49,180 bases of DNA, from the NCBI GenBank assembly GCA_023662875.1, contig JAMPIG010000016.1, positions 1 through 49,180 on the forward strand, read 5' to 3'. The stretch comes from Roseburia sp. GTDB lineage: Bacteria > Bacillota > Clostridia > Lachnospirales > Lachnospiraceae. The notes under the pieces were generated by a model, which did no database searches, was not told where the DNA came from, and saw nothing but the letters and a program-made list of their open reading frames with translations. Shown in pieces: positions 36,001 through 42,918 of this stretch (within the stretch, counting starts at the first letter, position 1; every line of letters starts with the position of its first letter). Position numbers and translations under genes: made by a program.

Positions 36001-36697
36001 AGGTGAGAATGTAATAAAACCTGAGTATAAGCAGACAGAGGATGCGTCCGGAAAATTGGTTGACTTTGTTGGAGCGGATGGCGAGAAGGTTATAATCGGC
36101 CGCAAGTACGCGGAAGCTGACGGCGGTAAAGTAGGTAAAGCGGAATTTACGAACGAACCGGTCTTTGACAACTGGAGTGTTGTAAAGTTAAGCAGCAGCG
36201 ATACCGTCGACAAGTCCTTAACTCTGGAAGGTGCAAGATTTGAGCTGACAAGAGCAGAAACGGACAGCATATCGGCCAAGACTTATGTTGGTATATCGAA
36301 TGCAAGTGGAGAGCTTGAGTGGTATGAAGCGGATGGTGAAACCAAACTTCGAGAAGGCGAAAAGCTGGAGGCTGGTACTTATATCTTGAGTGAGGCGAAA
36401 GCACCGGCAGGATATTCCAGAAGTGAGGTTACATGGACGCTTGAAATTACAGCGAACGGCTCGTTAAAGGCAATACCTAACGGAGTGGAAAGCAATAAGG
36501 GTTCGGATTATGAGGCGACTAACGAGCTGAAGCTTTACTTCTACAACGACGCTGTATACGCCCTTCCTAGCGCGGGCGGCGAAGGAATCTATTGGTATTC
36601 GATCGGAGGCACACTGCTGATGTTGGCAGGAGCACTGATCTTATATAAAAACAAAAAAAGGGAAGAGGAGGTATCGGCGAGCAAAAGGAAATATTAA
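30080..36697 (+). CDS. Giant LPxTG-type adhesin with C-HxH-C repeats and two VWA domains
   Basis: 2205-residue wall-anchored surface protein, probably the fibre-tip or ancillary pilin. In order: long signal peptide (about 1-48, RRWIAIVLCLALVVTSG); nine C-x(n)-HxHxxxC[YF] units (about 53-275); two beta-rich segments (about 278-445 and 450-570); an Ala/Pro/Glu linker (559-609). VWA domain 1 has MIDAS DTSGSM at 868-873, and VWA domain 2 has DMSSSM at 1289-1294. Two Cna/SpaA-like domains follow (about 1812-2017, 2027-2154). The sorting signal is LPSAGG from 2162, then a membrane helix and KNKKR tail; the T of LPxTG is replaced by A. GC content drops sharply near 32070 and recovers near 36550. It lies upstream of the major pilin and its sortases, fitting a VWA tip adhesin such as RrgA/GBS104 types. 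Confidence 0.9.
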   Translation: MGNLVINQAAKFLRERRNTRRWIAIVLCLALVVTSGTFSALTRQGRALSDTSRKLECAYEVHQHTEDCYNEAGEAVCGYADYCVHTHAENCYDSEGALVCALPEITAHVHDESCYVPVQTVQKLLTCSQEETTGHIHTDDCYATEQGELTCGLEEHQHNDGCYTVTEDVSGNDAAATLICEQEEHTHEDGCYEQNTVLTCETEEGAGAHQHTDDCYTEAAPDVSGNDFSGTVICGQPELHTHDDSCFLSEDEAHISPICGKIVLEEHVHNDDCFATVFEGFELTAEAVGVTLTVSVTEEGVLPENATVTVAPIEQTEAGDNAIYNQIQTGLQTAVAENTAMEMLYFKAYEIQFYALNAEGVNERIQPQGEVSVRLDFDNAALPAEIAEKDSIQVAGVKLAELKIAEVGYTAELRDDASITADENVTLQTAEFSLTQSGPVAVSWIGERNKYYYEDDQVIVTVSAAEDGIIPEGASLQVIPIVAPDERYIQVAEKLMEKAESEEYDIAGFLAYDIYFADENGVEIEPKGEVKVTMDYKYAATPETLDQSNFALLNEMDEETAEEVAEEAPAAAAPMRAPARRPAAAAEAPEAEEPAAEIDAAPVEITDDSEGAATTLGVTIMHFAEDENGEITVVDLGAENKVETLETTEELAVEKAEFVTDGFSIFAVTWSAYSISVEIRYVEEDEHGKYVPLDESLVSHDAVTMRGRNIIDFASEEYKQAVSGYTFERIEAYNGRQISKLSVIEHDRYGWSGHAYTTNDLCYDTGYWDADSEGNGVWNKLPSSANAGSATSSTDDVWEEWDSTTKIVYIVYRKTQTGTANPAEELGEPDHSKYVKYNSDTKDYTLTLDVTGKTAGTEAGVDVLLVLDTSGSMGNAGTEAGGYYNLLPRLKEIVGTPDSQSSDTVIDTILTDGSKNRMALISFANSASLKKDWCDDTSKKDLKKAVKELSASGGTNWSNAMSKAEDTLKSAGGNNQKVVIFVSDGAPGERGYSSSYFENACNTVKNSTYLKDAKVYSVYLTTGTSTAMINFAGYMKMYGIDAEAIDGTQDMSGTIMNDVLSSFISTYSEVVIADKLSDYAEFSLPEGASEPMFTVTYKNGTTTKTFEPRTAGEYNEDGVKYEITRNDKSVVFKVYGKATGKKDDNDEPIYALENGATYSISYNIKTSEKAESEYKATGNPEGIFGEETTDAPGNSTSVGKRGFRSNEGEGATISYSENGKDSTLGTNYKHPVIQTQAEINDNLLQVDKTAKVKDWYERTYDITITAQSKAKGSETTTTTTNAEVMLVLDMSSSMCLKAQATDESFEPTFLGNFAAVKSTLDESKIYYKNKQGYQSGYHTPKRRDDNNRVDKGGYGYEWDNTDKGVYNYLKYPMVYVNDIWQYYDGSKWVTVKDTDPVAQWDSRLTVLKENMIEFINQQSSNTKVGVISFSESGSAKNEFSFAELAGEKRTDCIKSIAKMYTDGGTYINDALQTAGNTLSTAKNAGSDANQYIIVFCDGNVSDGENTVTNTAKTIKDRGVTIYTISFGGDFEKLENVPSDPKTKYKLSASDTSSLNTALGGITTEINNFDADIENAKVIDVIDPRFELVDVNGVPLKDGDEYYGGVIKTIDNKQCIEWTGVTLPNLAKEGNTEPWSRTITVKAKDGFIGGNNVPTNVSPDSKVIVGKDIGKELPLPHVNVKISKSEAEKTVTIYKGDTVPTDASIFEDILSEAKFGEYSLPEGVSNDLKWNLYEVNETTETKITEARNLDDIGDALKDVKPDSTKVYKLKVTYNAGDWTDSSNANTTISDKVYYNGDEASGQHEVTVFQATYTVNVISGSLAIEKELTVPTAKQTGETFSFTVKRRVESQVDTAEAEDSEVDAQAAEVEVGTTGADEAGSQTAATPEVTEEVVAIVEITVPAGSTTGTVSSIKDADGKEIPASALSELPRGVYVIEEDAKAGYALKDLQAVKTETNCYSSVQDGRITFKLGYDVAGENVIKPEYKQTEDASGKLVDFVGADGEKVIIGRKYAEADGGKVGKAEFTNEPVFDNWSVVKLSSSDTVDKSLTLEGARFELTRAETDSISAKTYVGISNASGELEWYEADGETKLREGEKLEAGTYILSEAKAPAGYSRSEVTWTLEITANGSLKAIPNGVESNKGSDYEATNELKLYFYNDAVYALPSAGGEGIYWYSIGGTLLMLAGALILYKNKKREEEVSASKRKY

Positions 36698-36762
36698 ATT
36701 CTCGCGGCTCACCGAACCGCGAACGACCCAAAGAAAAAGATATTATGAAAACGGCTGAAGCG

Positions 36763-36782
36763 CGGCGGGCTTAAGCCCGCCG
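36763..36782. promoter_or_regulatory. Perfect 20-bp GC-rich palindrome before the major pilin gene
   Basis: CGGCGGGCTTAAGCCCGCCG is completely self-complementary. A second stem, TCGCGG/CCGCGA, is at 36702-36722. Together they separate the adhesin from the pilin transcript region and could attenuate, process or terminate; no T-run follows. Confidence 0.6.
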
Positions 36783-36840
36783 GATACCGAAGCCAAGGCA
36801 ACACAAGCTCTACAAAATAAAAAGAAAGAGGGAAAAAGGT

Positions 36841-38430
36841 ATGAAAAAGATGAAGAAGTTTTTAGCCATGTTCCTTGCAATGGCGATGGTGCTGGGAATG
36901 TCGTTGACGGCGCTGGCGGATGAGACGGCAGATGAGCCTGCAAAAATCAGCATTGTAAATTATCCTGATGGAGCAGACGATGCAGAAGTGAAGTACGATC
37001 AGATTATTGTAGAAGACAGAACTTCAGCGTTAGGCTGGAAATTTGAGGATGCTTTTCAAGATGCGTTTGTTAAAGCCTATTTGCAGAAGGAAACAGTTGC
37101 AGCTGGTGATGTAGATAAAGTTATAGCTGCGTTGATTGAAAATGGCAGACTCGAAGATGTTAATGGGCTGGTGGAGGAAGGCGAGGTTAATGACAGTGAG
37201 CCATTCGCAAGAGCCTTAGATGCAATTAAGAATATGCTTGGGAAGACACCCGATAACTCGAGTATTCCGGCTACAGCGATTGGCTTGTATGTAATTAATG
37301 TGCAGAAAACGGGATATACGTTTATTCCTATGGCGGTCTATGTTGGTACAGAATTTACTGGTGTAAAAGCTTCTGTAAAGGGTTCTAAGGATCAGGTTAA
37401 GAAGGAACTGGTTGGTACAGATGGTGCATCGGTATCTGAGGGCGATGAAGTAGAATATAAAGTAACAGCGCAGTATCCGTATTACTCGGCGAATGAAACT
37501 ACTACCACATTTGTTATAACAGATACATTAACCAATGCTGCTTTTAAGATGGTTGATAAAGTGGTAACCGAAGAAGTAGAAGGAGAAACTGTAACAAAGA
37601 CCGAAAAAGTAGCTGATGTTACTGTAAAGATTAATGGCGAGACTGTAACCACAGGATATACTCTTGCAACATCTAATAATGGTAGCGTACTCACTATTAC
37701 TTTTGACTATAACAACGATTATGCAGGCGACACAGTAGAAATTACTTATACTGCGATAGCAGGCGATGTAAGTAGTGTAGCAGGTATGAAGAATGAAGTA
37801 TCTTCTACCCTTAAGTCTGGTAGTACAACAGCTACAGTAGAGTCCGATACTGTTACCTTTACAGTGACGAAGCTCGGTGATGCTGGTGCAAAACTTGGCG
37901 GTGCTGGTTTCACTGTTTATGAAAAGGTTGCAGAGGCTACCACAGCTGATGCTCCTGAAAATACAGAAAAACTTGCTTTGATTAATAACAATAATACCGA
38001 TGACGAAGCTGATGATGTGTATGCTTGGGGAAAATCTCTTGGAGAGAGATTTACTGCGGAAACTGATGTTGCAGCTACAGCTAATACACCGGCTATTGCG
38101 AAAGGTGAAGTAACTTTCGATGGGCTGGATGCTCAGAAGACATATTATGTAAAGGAGACAACAGCTCCTTATGGATATTCCCTGAATGAGACTGTATATC
38201 AGTTAACGAGGGATACCACTAACGATAGCATCGATACAACAAGTACCCCTAATGTTACAGTGTATCATTTCACTAACTTTAATGGTCAAGATGTTACCGA
38301 CACCAAGCTCAACGCCCTTCCTTCCACCGGTGGCATCGGTACAACGATCTTCACGATCGGCGGCTGTGCAATCATGGTAGTAGCGGCAGGCCTCTTCTTC
38401 GCAACCCGTAAGAAATCTTCCGAGAAGTAA
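36841..38430 (+). CDS. Major pilin (isopeptide-forming fimbrial shaft protein)
   Basis: 529 residues. Signal peptide MKKMKKFLAMFLAMAMVLG to about residue 26 (ALADE). An N-terminal domain ends in IGLYVINVQKTGYTFIPM. A D2-type fimbrial isopeptide domain follows (SEGDEVEYKVTAQYPYY, TFVITDTLTNAAF), then a SpaA/Cna-type domain with an E-box (YYVKETTAPYGYS, Glu439). The sorting signal LPSTGG starts at residue 493 and is followed by a hydrophobic helix and RKKSSEK. This is the standard plan of a sortase-polymerised pilin shaft. The pilin-motif lysine is not certain; K in NVQKTGY is a candidate. Two class C sortases follow at once. The ends of the gene are GC-rich, the middle AT-rich. Confidence 0.93.
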   Translation: MKKMKKFLAMFLAMAMVLGMSLTALADETADEPAKISIVNYPDGADDAEVKYDQIIVEDRTSALGWKFEDAFQDAFVKAYLQKETVAAGDVDKVIAALIENGRLEDVNGLVEEGEVNDSEPFARALDAIKNMLGKTPDNSSIPATAIGLYVINVQKTGYTFIPMAVYVGTEFTGVKASVKGSKDQVKKELVGTDGASVSEGDEVEYKVTAQYPYYSANETTTTFVITDTLTNAAFKMVDKVVTEEVEGETVTKTEKVADVTVKINGETVTTGYTLATSNNGSVLTITFDYNNDYAGDTVEITYTAIAGDVSSVAGMKNEVSSTLKSGSTTATVESDTVTFTVTKLGDAGAKLGGAGFTVYEKVAEATTADAPENTEKLALINNNNTDDEADDVYAWGKSLGERFTAETDVAATANTPAIAKGEVTFDGLDAQKTYYVKETTAPYGYSLNETVYQLTRDTTNDSIDTTSTPNVTVYHFTNFNGQDVTDTKLNALPSTGGIGTTIFTIGGCAIMVVAAGLFFATRKKSSEK

Positions 38431-38469
38431 GAAGCGAGACGCTTGAAAAGCTTTAAGTTCTAAAATCTG

Positions 38470-38497
38470 ACCGTGGGCGGGACTTCCCGCCCGCGGT
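38470..38497 (+). promoter_or_regulatory. Strong stem-loop between major pilin and first sortase
   Basis: ACCGTGGGCGGG-ACTT-CCCGCCCGCGGT forms a 12-bp stem with one G-U pair and no following T-run. It probably protects the 3' end of the pilin mRNA or partly terminates, giving more pilin than sortase. Confidence 0.65.
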
Positions 38498-38528
38498 AAT
38501 AGAAAATACAACAGCAAGGAGAGATCGG

Positions 38529-39464
38529 ATGAAAAAGGTAATAAAATTTATTTTCGTTCCCATCCTGTTTCTCGCCGGTCTGTCCCTGCTGCTGTATCCG
38601 TTTATCTCGAACCAGTGGAATAATTACCGCCAGTCCCAGCTGATCAACAGCTACGACGAGACGGTAGCCGAGATGGAAAGCTCCGGCGCGATTGATTACG
38701 ACGCGGAGTGGGAGCGGGCGCAGGACTTTAACGAAAGCCTTGTCCCTTATATCCTTCCCGATTCCTTCGCGATAGCCGAGGCGACAGAGGAGAACCAGGA
38801 ATACCTGAGCTGCCTGAACCTGACCGGCGACGAGATGATGGGGTATGTAGAGATTCCGAAGATCAACGTAAAGATTCCGATCTATCATACGACGACGGAG
38901 GAAGTTTTACAGACAGCGGCGGGCCATCTGGAGGGGAGCTCCCTTCCGGTAGGCGGGGAGAGTACCCACGCAGTGATTTCGGCCCATCGGGGTCTGCCCA
39001 GCGCGGCGCTCTTTACTGATCTGGATCGTCTGGAAGAGGGAGATTATTTCCTCCTCTATATCCTGAACGAAGTCCTCTGTTATCAGGTAGACCAGACGAC
39101 GACCGTTGAGCCGACGGAGACGGAAGCGCTTTCGGTAGTAGAGGGCGAGGATCTGGTAACGCTCCTGACCTGTACGCCTTACGGCGTCAACAGTCACAGG
39201 CTCTTAGTCCGGGGCCACAGGGTTCCCTACGAGCCGAAGGAGGTTGAGCAGAGCGTACCTGGCGGCGGTTTGATCGCGGCTCCCAGTATACGGACGAATT
39301 ACCTGCTTTGGGTGATGATCGGGCTGGGAACGACCTTTGTCTTTATTCTGATTCTTTATTTTCTGGACAGGAAGCGGCGCAGGAAGCTGGCGGTAAGGCC
39401 GAAAGAGGCGGCCGTCGGAGACTTCGAGGTGGTAGACCTGGAGGAAGAGGACGGAGGGCAGTAA
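38529..39464 (+). CDS. Class C sortase 1 (pilin polymerase)
   Basis: 311-residue membrane transpeptidase that joins pilin subunits through the LPxTG threonine and a pilin lysine. N-terminal helix (about residues 5-25), then the SrtC signature WNNYRQSQLINSYDE. The core reads MGYVEIPKINVKIPIYH. Catalytic His153 is in SAHRGLPSA, Cys215 in LLTCTPYGVN and Arg224 in NSHRLLVRGHR. A second, C-terminal helix (about 257-280) followed by RKRRRK is typical of class C. No clear DPF/W lid motif was seen. AAGGAGA precedes the ATG. It is paralogous to the next gene. Confidence 0.95.
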   Translation: MKKVIKFIFVPILFLAGLSLLLYPFISNQWNNYRQSQLINSYDETVAEMESSGAIDYDAEWERAQDFNESLVPYILPDSFAIAEATEENQEYLSCLNLTGDEMMGYVEIPKINVKIPIYHTTTEEVLQTAAGHLEGSSLPVGGESTHAVISAHRGLPSAALFTDLDRLEEGDYFLLYILNEVLCYQVDQTTTVEPTETEALSVVEGEDLVTLLTCTPYGVNSHRLLVRGHRVPYEPKEVEQSVPGGGLIAAPSIRTNYLLWVMIGLGTTFVFILILYFLDRKRRRKLAVRPKEAAVGDFEVVDLEEEDGGQ

Positions 39465-39471
39465 GGAAGGA

Positions 39472-39487
39472 ACCCGCGAAAGCGGGT
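39472..39487 (+). promoter_or_regulatory. GNRA-tetraloop hairpin between the two sortases
   Basis: ACCCGC-GAAA-GCGGGT is a perfect 6-bp stem capped by a GAAA tetraloop. It ends two nt before the AAGGAG ribosome site of the second sortase and could modulate its translation. Confidence 0.5.
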
Positions 39488-39498
39488 AAGGAGTAGTT

Positions 39499-40182
39499 AT
39501 GGCAAGGAAGATTACAGGTGTGCTGTTTGTCCTCCTGTTTGTAGTGGGGTTGGGAATCCTGCTTTACCCGACGATTTCTGACCGGTGGAACGCCTACCGC
39601 CAGTCCCAGCTGATTTCGAATTACGAGGAGGCTGTAGCGCAGTTGGATCCGGAGACTCACGAGGAGATGTGGGTGCAGGCCCAGCAGTACAACGCGGGCC
39701 TCTGGCTCAAGGCGAATCGGTATGAGATGACCGACGAAGAGCGGGCGGAGTACGAGGGATGCCTGAATCTGGAGGGAAACGGAATCATGGGTTCGATCGA
39801 GATTCCGAAGATTAAATGTACGCTGCCGATTTACCACGGGACGGAGGAAGATGTATTACAGATCGCGGTAGGGCACTTAGAGGGAACCTCGCTTCCCGTC
39901 GGGGGAGAAGGAGTCCATTGCGTACTATCCGGCCATCGTGGCCTGCCCTCTGCAAAGCTTTTTACGAATCTGGATCAGCTGGAGATAGGAGATACCTTCC
40001 TGCTGAAGATTCTGGGGGAAACCCTGACCTACGAGATCGACCAGATCCTGACGGTTCTGCCGGAGGAGATGGAATCGCTGGAGCTGTTTGAAGGGGAAGA
40101 CTATTGTACCCTGGTAACCTGTACCCCCTACGGCGTCAACAGCCACAGGCTGCTGGTTCGGGGGAAGCGGGTCGCGGAGTAA
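39499..40182 (+). CDS. Class C sortase 2
   Basis: 227-residue paralog of the preceding sortase (shared WNAYRQSQLISNYEE, IPKIKCTLPIYHGT, NSHRLLVRGKR). Catalytic His146 is in SGHRGLPSA and Cys208 in LVTCTPYGVN; the Arg follows in NSHR. Unlike sortase 1 it stops right after the catalytic Arg strand and lacks the C-terminal membrane helix. It may therefore act on a different subunit, for example adding the tip or base pilin. It has an AAGGAG ribosome site. Confidence 0.94.
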   Translation: MARKITGVLFVLLFVVGLGILLYPTISDRWNAYRQSQLISNYEEAVAQLDPETHEEMWVQAQQYNAGLWLKANRYEMTDEERAEYEGCLNLEGNGIMGSIEIPKIKCTLPIYHGTEEDVLQIAVGHLEGTSLPVGGEGVHCVLSGHRGLPSAKLFTNLDQLEIGDTFLLKILGETLTYEIDQILTVLPEEMESLELFEGEDYCTLVTCTPYGVNSHRLLVRGKRVAE

Positions 40183-40271
40183 GAAGAGAAACAAGTTGGC
40201 GTTCCGTGGAAGGCGATAAGGCCGGAAGCGGTGGAGATAAGATAGAAAGACTGATCTAGGAGGATTCGCCT

Positions 40272-41546
40272 ATGAAAAGGAAAAAGAAATGGATGAGGAT
40301 GCTGGCGGCGACGGCGCTTGCGGTAGTTCTGGCCTTGCCCCTTAGCGCGATGGCGGATGTGACGCATGAGACGCTGAAGACGAATGAGCCGTGTAGTCTG
40401 AAAGTGACAGCGCCGGTAATCAATGACAGTGATCCGGTTCTTTGGGAGAAGCAGCTGAACGCTATCGATTGGAGCGCTGTTTCCGTAGAGCTTTATAGAG
40501 TGGCGGATGTAGAGAAGACGGCGGGGTATGACGATTACGATTATAAATCTGCTGTGGCTGCTGATGCGACGGATCCTTTTGCGGATATCGTTACCGCGGC
40601 GAACGAATATATTCGTTCTGAGACGGCGAAGACAGCGGAGCAGTGGGATGCCCTGGCAAGGCAGGCGGCTGAAACCGTCAGGAAAAGCTGGACTTCAGAG
40701 AGCGCGAATCGGATTAACGCTGCTTATACCGACAATGTTGCGAATGAAGTAACAGATATTACAGCAGGTCTCTATCTCCTTCTGATTCGCGACCCTGGTT
40801 CGGACTTTAAGATGGTAGGAGATAACGTTGTGACGGTCGTTCGGACGGCAAATTATGAATTCGAATTTGCTCCGGCGCTGGTGTCTCTGCCGATTCATCA
40901 GGAGACCACGGATGCCGCAGGCGCTTATAACGGGTATGTATGGAATTACAGCCCGTCTGTTACTCCGAAATACGGAATCGCCTACCGCTACGGCTCCCTG
41001 GAGATCGTAAAGAACCTCCTGACCTATCAGGGAGATGAGCCCGCGACTTTTGTCTTCCAGGTGGAATCCTCCTATACGGACGGTCGCGCAGCTGCGGATT
41101 TCAATTACAGCAATGTTGTAACCCTTTCCTTCGACGCGAACAGCCCCGCAAGCCAGACGATTCGTCTGGAAAATGCCTTCCCTATGGGCGCGCAGGTAAC
41201 CGTGACCGAGATTTACTCCGGCAGTACTTACGCGTTGACGGCGGGGGATGACGGAGAAAGGACGCTTACGCTGACAGAGAGCCCCGCGACGACCGACGCG
41301 GCCGGAAATATCGTAATCCCTGCGGATACGGTTCGGGCGGAGTTCACGAACGATTATAATTCCTCCGGCAATAACGGGGGAGCGGTTGTAAATTCCTTTA
41401 CGACAGACGGAAGTACCTGGACTTGGGAGCAAATCAGCAGGGATGCCAACGGACAGATGAACGTAACGGCGAGCGGCACTGCTCCGGTAACGCAGACGCA
41501 GCCGACAACGCCGGAACCCTCGGTAGAACCGGAAGCGGGAAACTAA
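40272..41546 (+). CDS. Minor pilin-like secreted protein without LPxTG
   Basis: 424 residues. Signal peptide KKWMRMLAATALAVVLALPLS to about residue 28 (AMAD). An N-terminal alpha/beta pilin-like domain ends in ITAGLYLLLIRDPGSDF. A Cna/SpaA-like domain follows (SLEIVKNLLTYQGDEPATFV to VRAEFTNDYNSS). The C-terminus is Thr/Pro-rich (TQPTTPEPSVEPEAGN) with no sorting motif and no membrane helix, so it must be retained by another subunit or be released. The order after two sortases suggests a basal or minor pilin that has lost, or never had, a wall-anchor signal. A strong AGGAGG precedes the start. Confidence 0.8.
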   Translation: MKRKKKWMRMLAATALAVVLALPLSAMADVTHETLKTNEPCSLKVTAPVINDSDPVLWEKQLNAIDWSAVSVELYRVADVEKTAGYDDYDYKSAVAADATDPFADIVTAANEYIRSETAKTAEQWDALARQAAETVRKSWTSESANRINAAYTDNVANEVTDITAGLYLLLIRDPGSDFKMVGDNVVTVVRTANYEFEFAPALVSLPIHQETTDAAGAYNGYVWNYSPSVTPKYGIAYRYGSLEIVKNLLTYQGDEPATFVFQVESSYTDGRAAADFNYSNVVTLSFDANSPASQTIRLENAFPMGAQVTVTEIYSGSTYALTAGDDGERTLTLTESPATTDAAGNIVIPADTVRAEFTNDYNSSGNNGGAVVNSFTTDGSTWTWEQISRDANGQMNVTASGTAPVTQTQPTTPEPSVEPEAGN

Positions 41547-41559
41547 GGAGGTAGATGAG

Positions 41560-42087
41560 ATGAAGAAAAGAAAAATGATTCTGACAGCTCTGGCAGCCTC
41601 GACCGTTCTGGTTTCCATGAGCCTGGCATCCGGCATAGAGAACGCCTGGGCCTACTTTACGACGAATACGAACGCGTCGGGCAGCCATACGGTGACCCTG
41701 GCGGATGAGATTACGAGAATAGACGAGAGCTTTGATTTCGCGGATTGGACGAAGACCCTTACGGTAACAAATCAGGATACCTCGGGACGCCCGGTATACG
41801 TTCGGGCGAAGGTCTTCAGCGGCGACAGCTACCCGGTAGCGGTTAGCGGAACGGGCTGGGGAGATAAGGCGCAGGACGACTATTATTACTACGGCTCTAT
41901 CCTTGAGATCGGCGCTTCGACCGGAGATCTGACGGCGAAGATCAACGGAGTGCCGCAGGAGATAACGGATCCCCAAAGCTTTAACGTCGTTATTATCTAC
42001 GAGACGACTCCGGTACAGTATGACGCGGCGGGAAACCCTTATGCGGACTGGAGCCTGACGCTTCAGACTGAGGAAGGAGGCAACTGA
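41560..42087 (+). CDS. Secreted protein with SipW-type signal peptide (TasA/camelysin-like) 1
   Basis: 175 residues. The N-terminus MKKRKMILTALAASTVLVS with ENAWAYFTTNTNASG matches the SipW-dependent signal pattern (hydrophobic helix, small residues, then A-Y/F-F-T). Such proteins are processed by SipW and form biofilm fibres in Bacillus (TasA, TapA). The body is one beta-rich domain (KTLTVTNQDTSGRPVYVRAKVF). AAGGAGGT precedes the ATG; the last base overlaps the next start. The cognate SipW-like peptidase is encoded at 45136. Fibre formation is inferred. Confidence 0.85.
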   Translation: MKKRKMILTALAASTVLVSMSLASGIENAWAYFTTNTNASGSHTVTLADEITRIDESFDFADWTKTLTVTNQDTSGRPVYVRAKVFSGDSYPVAVSGTGWGDKAQDDYYYYGSILEIGASTGDLTAKINGVPQEITDPQSFNVVIIYETTPVQYDAAGNPYADWSLTLQTEEGGN

Positions 42088-42905
42088 TGAAAAAGCTGAA
42101 AAAGATTTTAGCATCACCTGCCACAACGATCGTAGCCTTTGTTCTGGCGGCGGGGCTGCTCCTGTTCAGCTCCATCGGCGGCGCGCAGGCGGCTCTGACG
42201 GCCTACTCCGAGAATTACGTTTCTCAGTTTGAGTTGAACGATATCGGCGTGGCGCTGATTGAGAATGATATTATGATCGCTTCGGACGGCGCGCTTCTGG
42301 TCAATATGCTGACCAACGCTTCTAACCCTGAGGTACAGGATCCCCTGAAGCTGGGAAAACATTACGGGGAAGAGCTGAAGGTACAGAATACCGGGACGAT
42401 CGACCAGTATGTCAGGGTAAGCGTCTATAAGTACTGGACGGAGCCTAAAAAAGAGGGAGCCAAGGAGTCTGACAAATCACAGGAGCTAAGCCCTGACTTG
42501 ATTGGACTGTTGCTCAAGGGCGCGGATATTACATCCGACCAGGGCAGGAAGATGCTGGAGGAGAACGGCTGGCTGTTTGACGCGAGCGCCTCGACCGAGG
42601 AGCGTACCGTGCTCTATTATGCGAGACCCCTTGTTTCCGGCGAGGAAGGAAACGGCGAGGAGAGTTCTCTCTTCGCGGATGAGATTACAATCAGCGGTCA
42701 GGTAGCGCAGAAGGTTACCGAATCGACATCAAAGAACGATGCTGGACTGACAGTTATTAAGACGACCTACGCATACAACGGCTGTAACTTCTGCCTGGAG
42801 GTCAAGGTGGACGCCGTACAGGATCATAACGCGGAAGACGCGATTTTAAGCGCTTGGGGACGCAAGGTTACGATAGACGGTAACGGAACCTTAAGCCTGA
42901 ACTAG
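42087..42905 (+). CDS. Secreted protein with SipW-type signal peptide 2
   Basis: 272 residues. Signal region TTIVAFVLAAGLLLFSSIG followed by GAQAALTAYSENYVSQFELN, similar to the other SipW-type substrates. The domain opens with ELNDIGVALIENDI, then EELKVQNTGTIDQYVRVSVYKYW, a pattern common in TasA-like clostridial proteins. Two cysteines lie in NGCNFCLEV, which might form a CxxC disulfide or metal site. No wall-sorting signal. It overlaps the previous gene by one base (TGATG), so the two are translationally coupled and probably partners. Confidence 0.82.
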   Translation: MKKLKKILASPATTIVAFVLAAGLLLFSSIGGAQAALTAYSENYVSQFELNDIGVALIENDIMIASDGALLVNMLTNASNPEVQDPLKLGKHYGEELKVQNTGTIDQYVRVSVYKYWTEPKKEGAKESDKSQELSPDLIGLLLKGADITSDQGRKMLEENGWLFDASASTEERTVLYYARPLVSGEEGNGEESSLFADEITISGQVAQKVTESTSKNDAGLTVIKTTYAYNGCNFCLEVKVDAVQDHNAEDAILSAWGRKVTIDGNGTLSLN

Positions 42906-42918
42906 GGAGGGAGAGACT

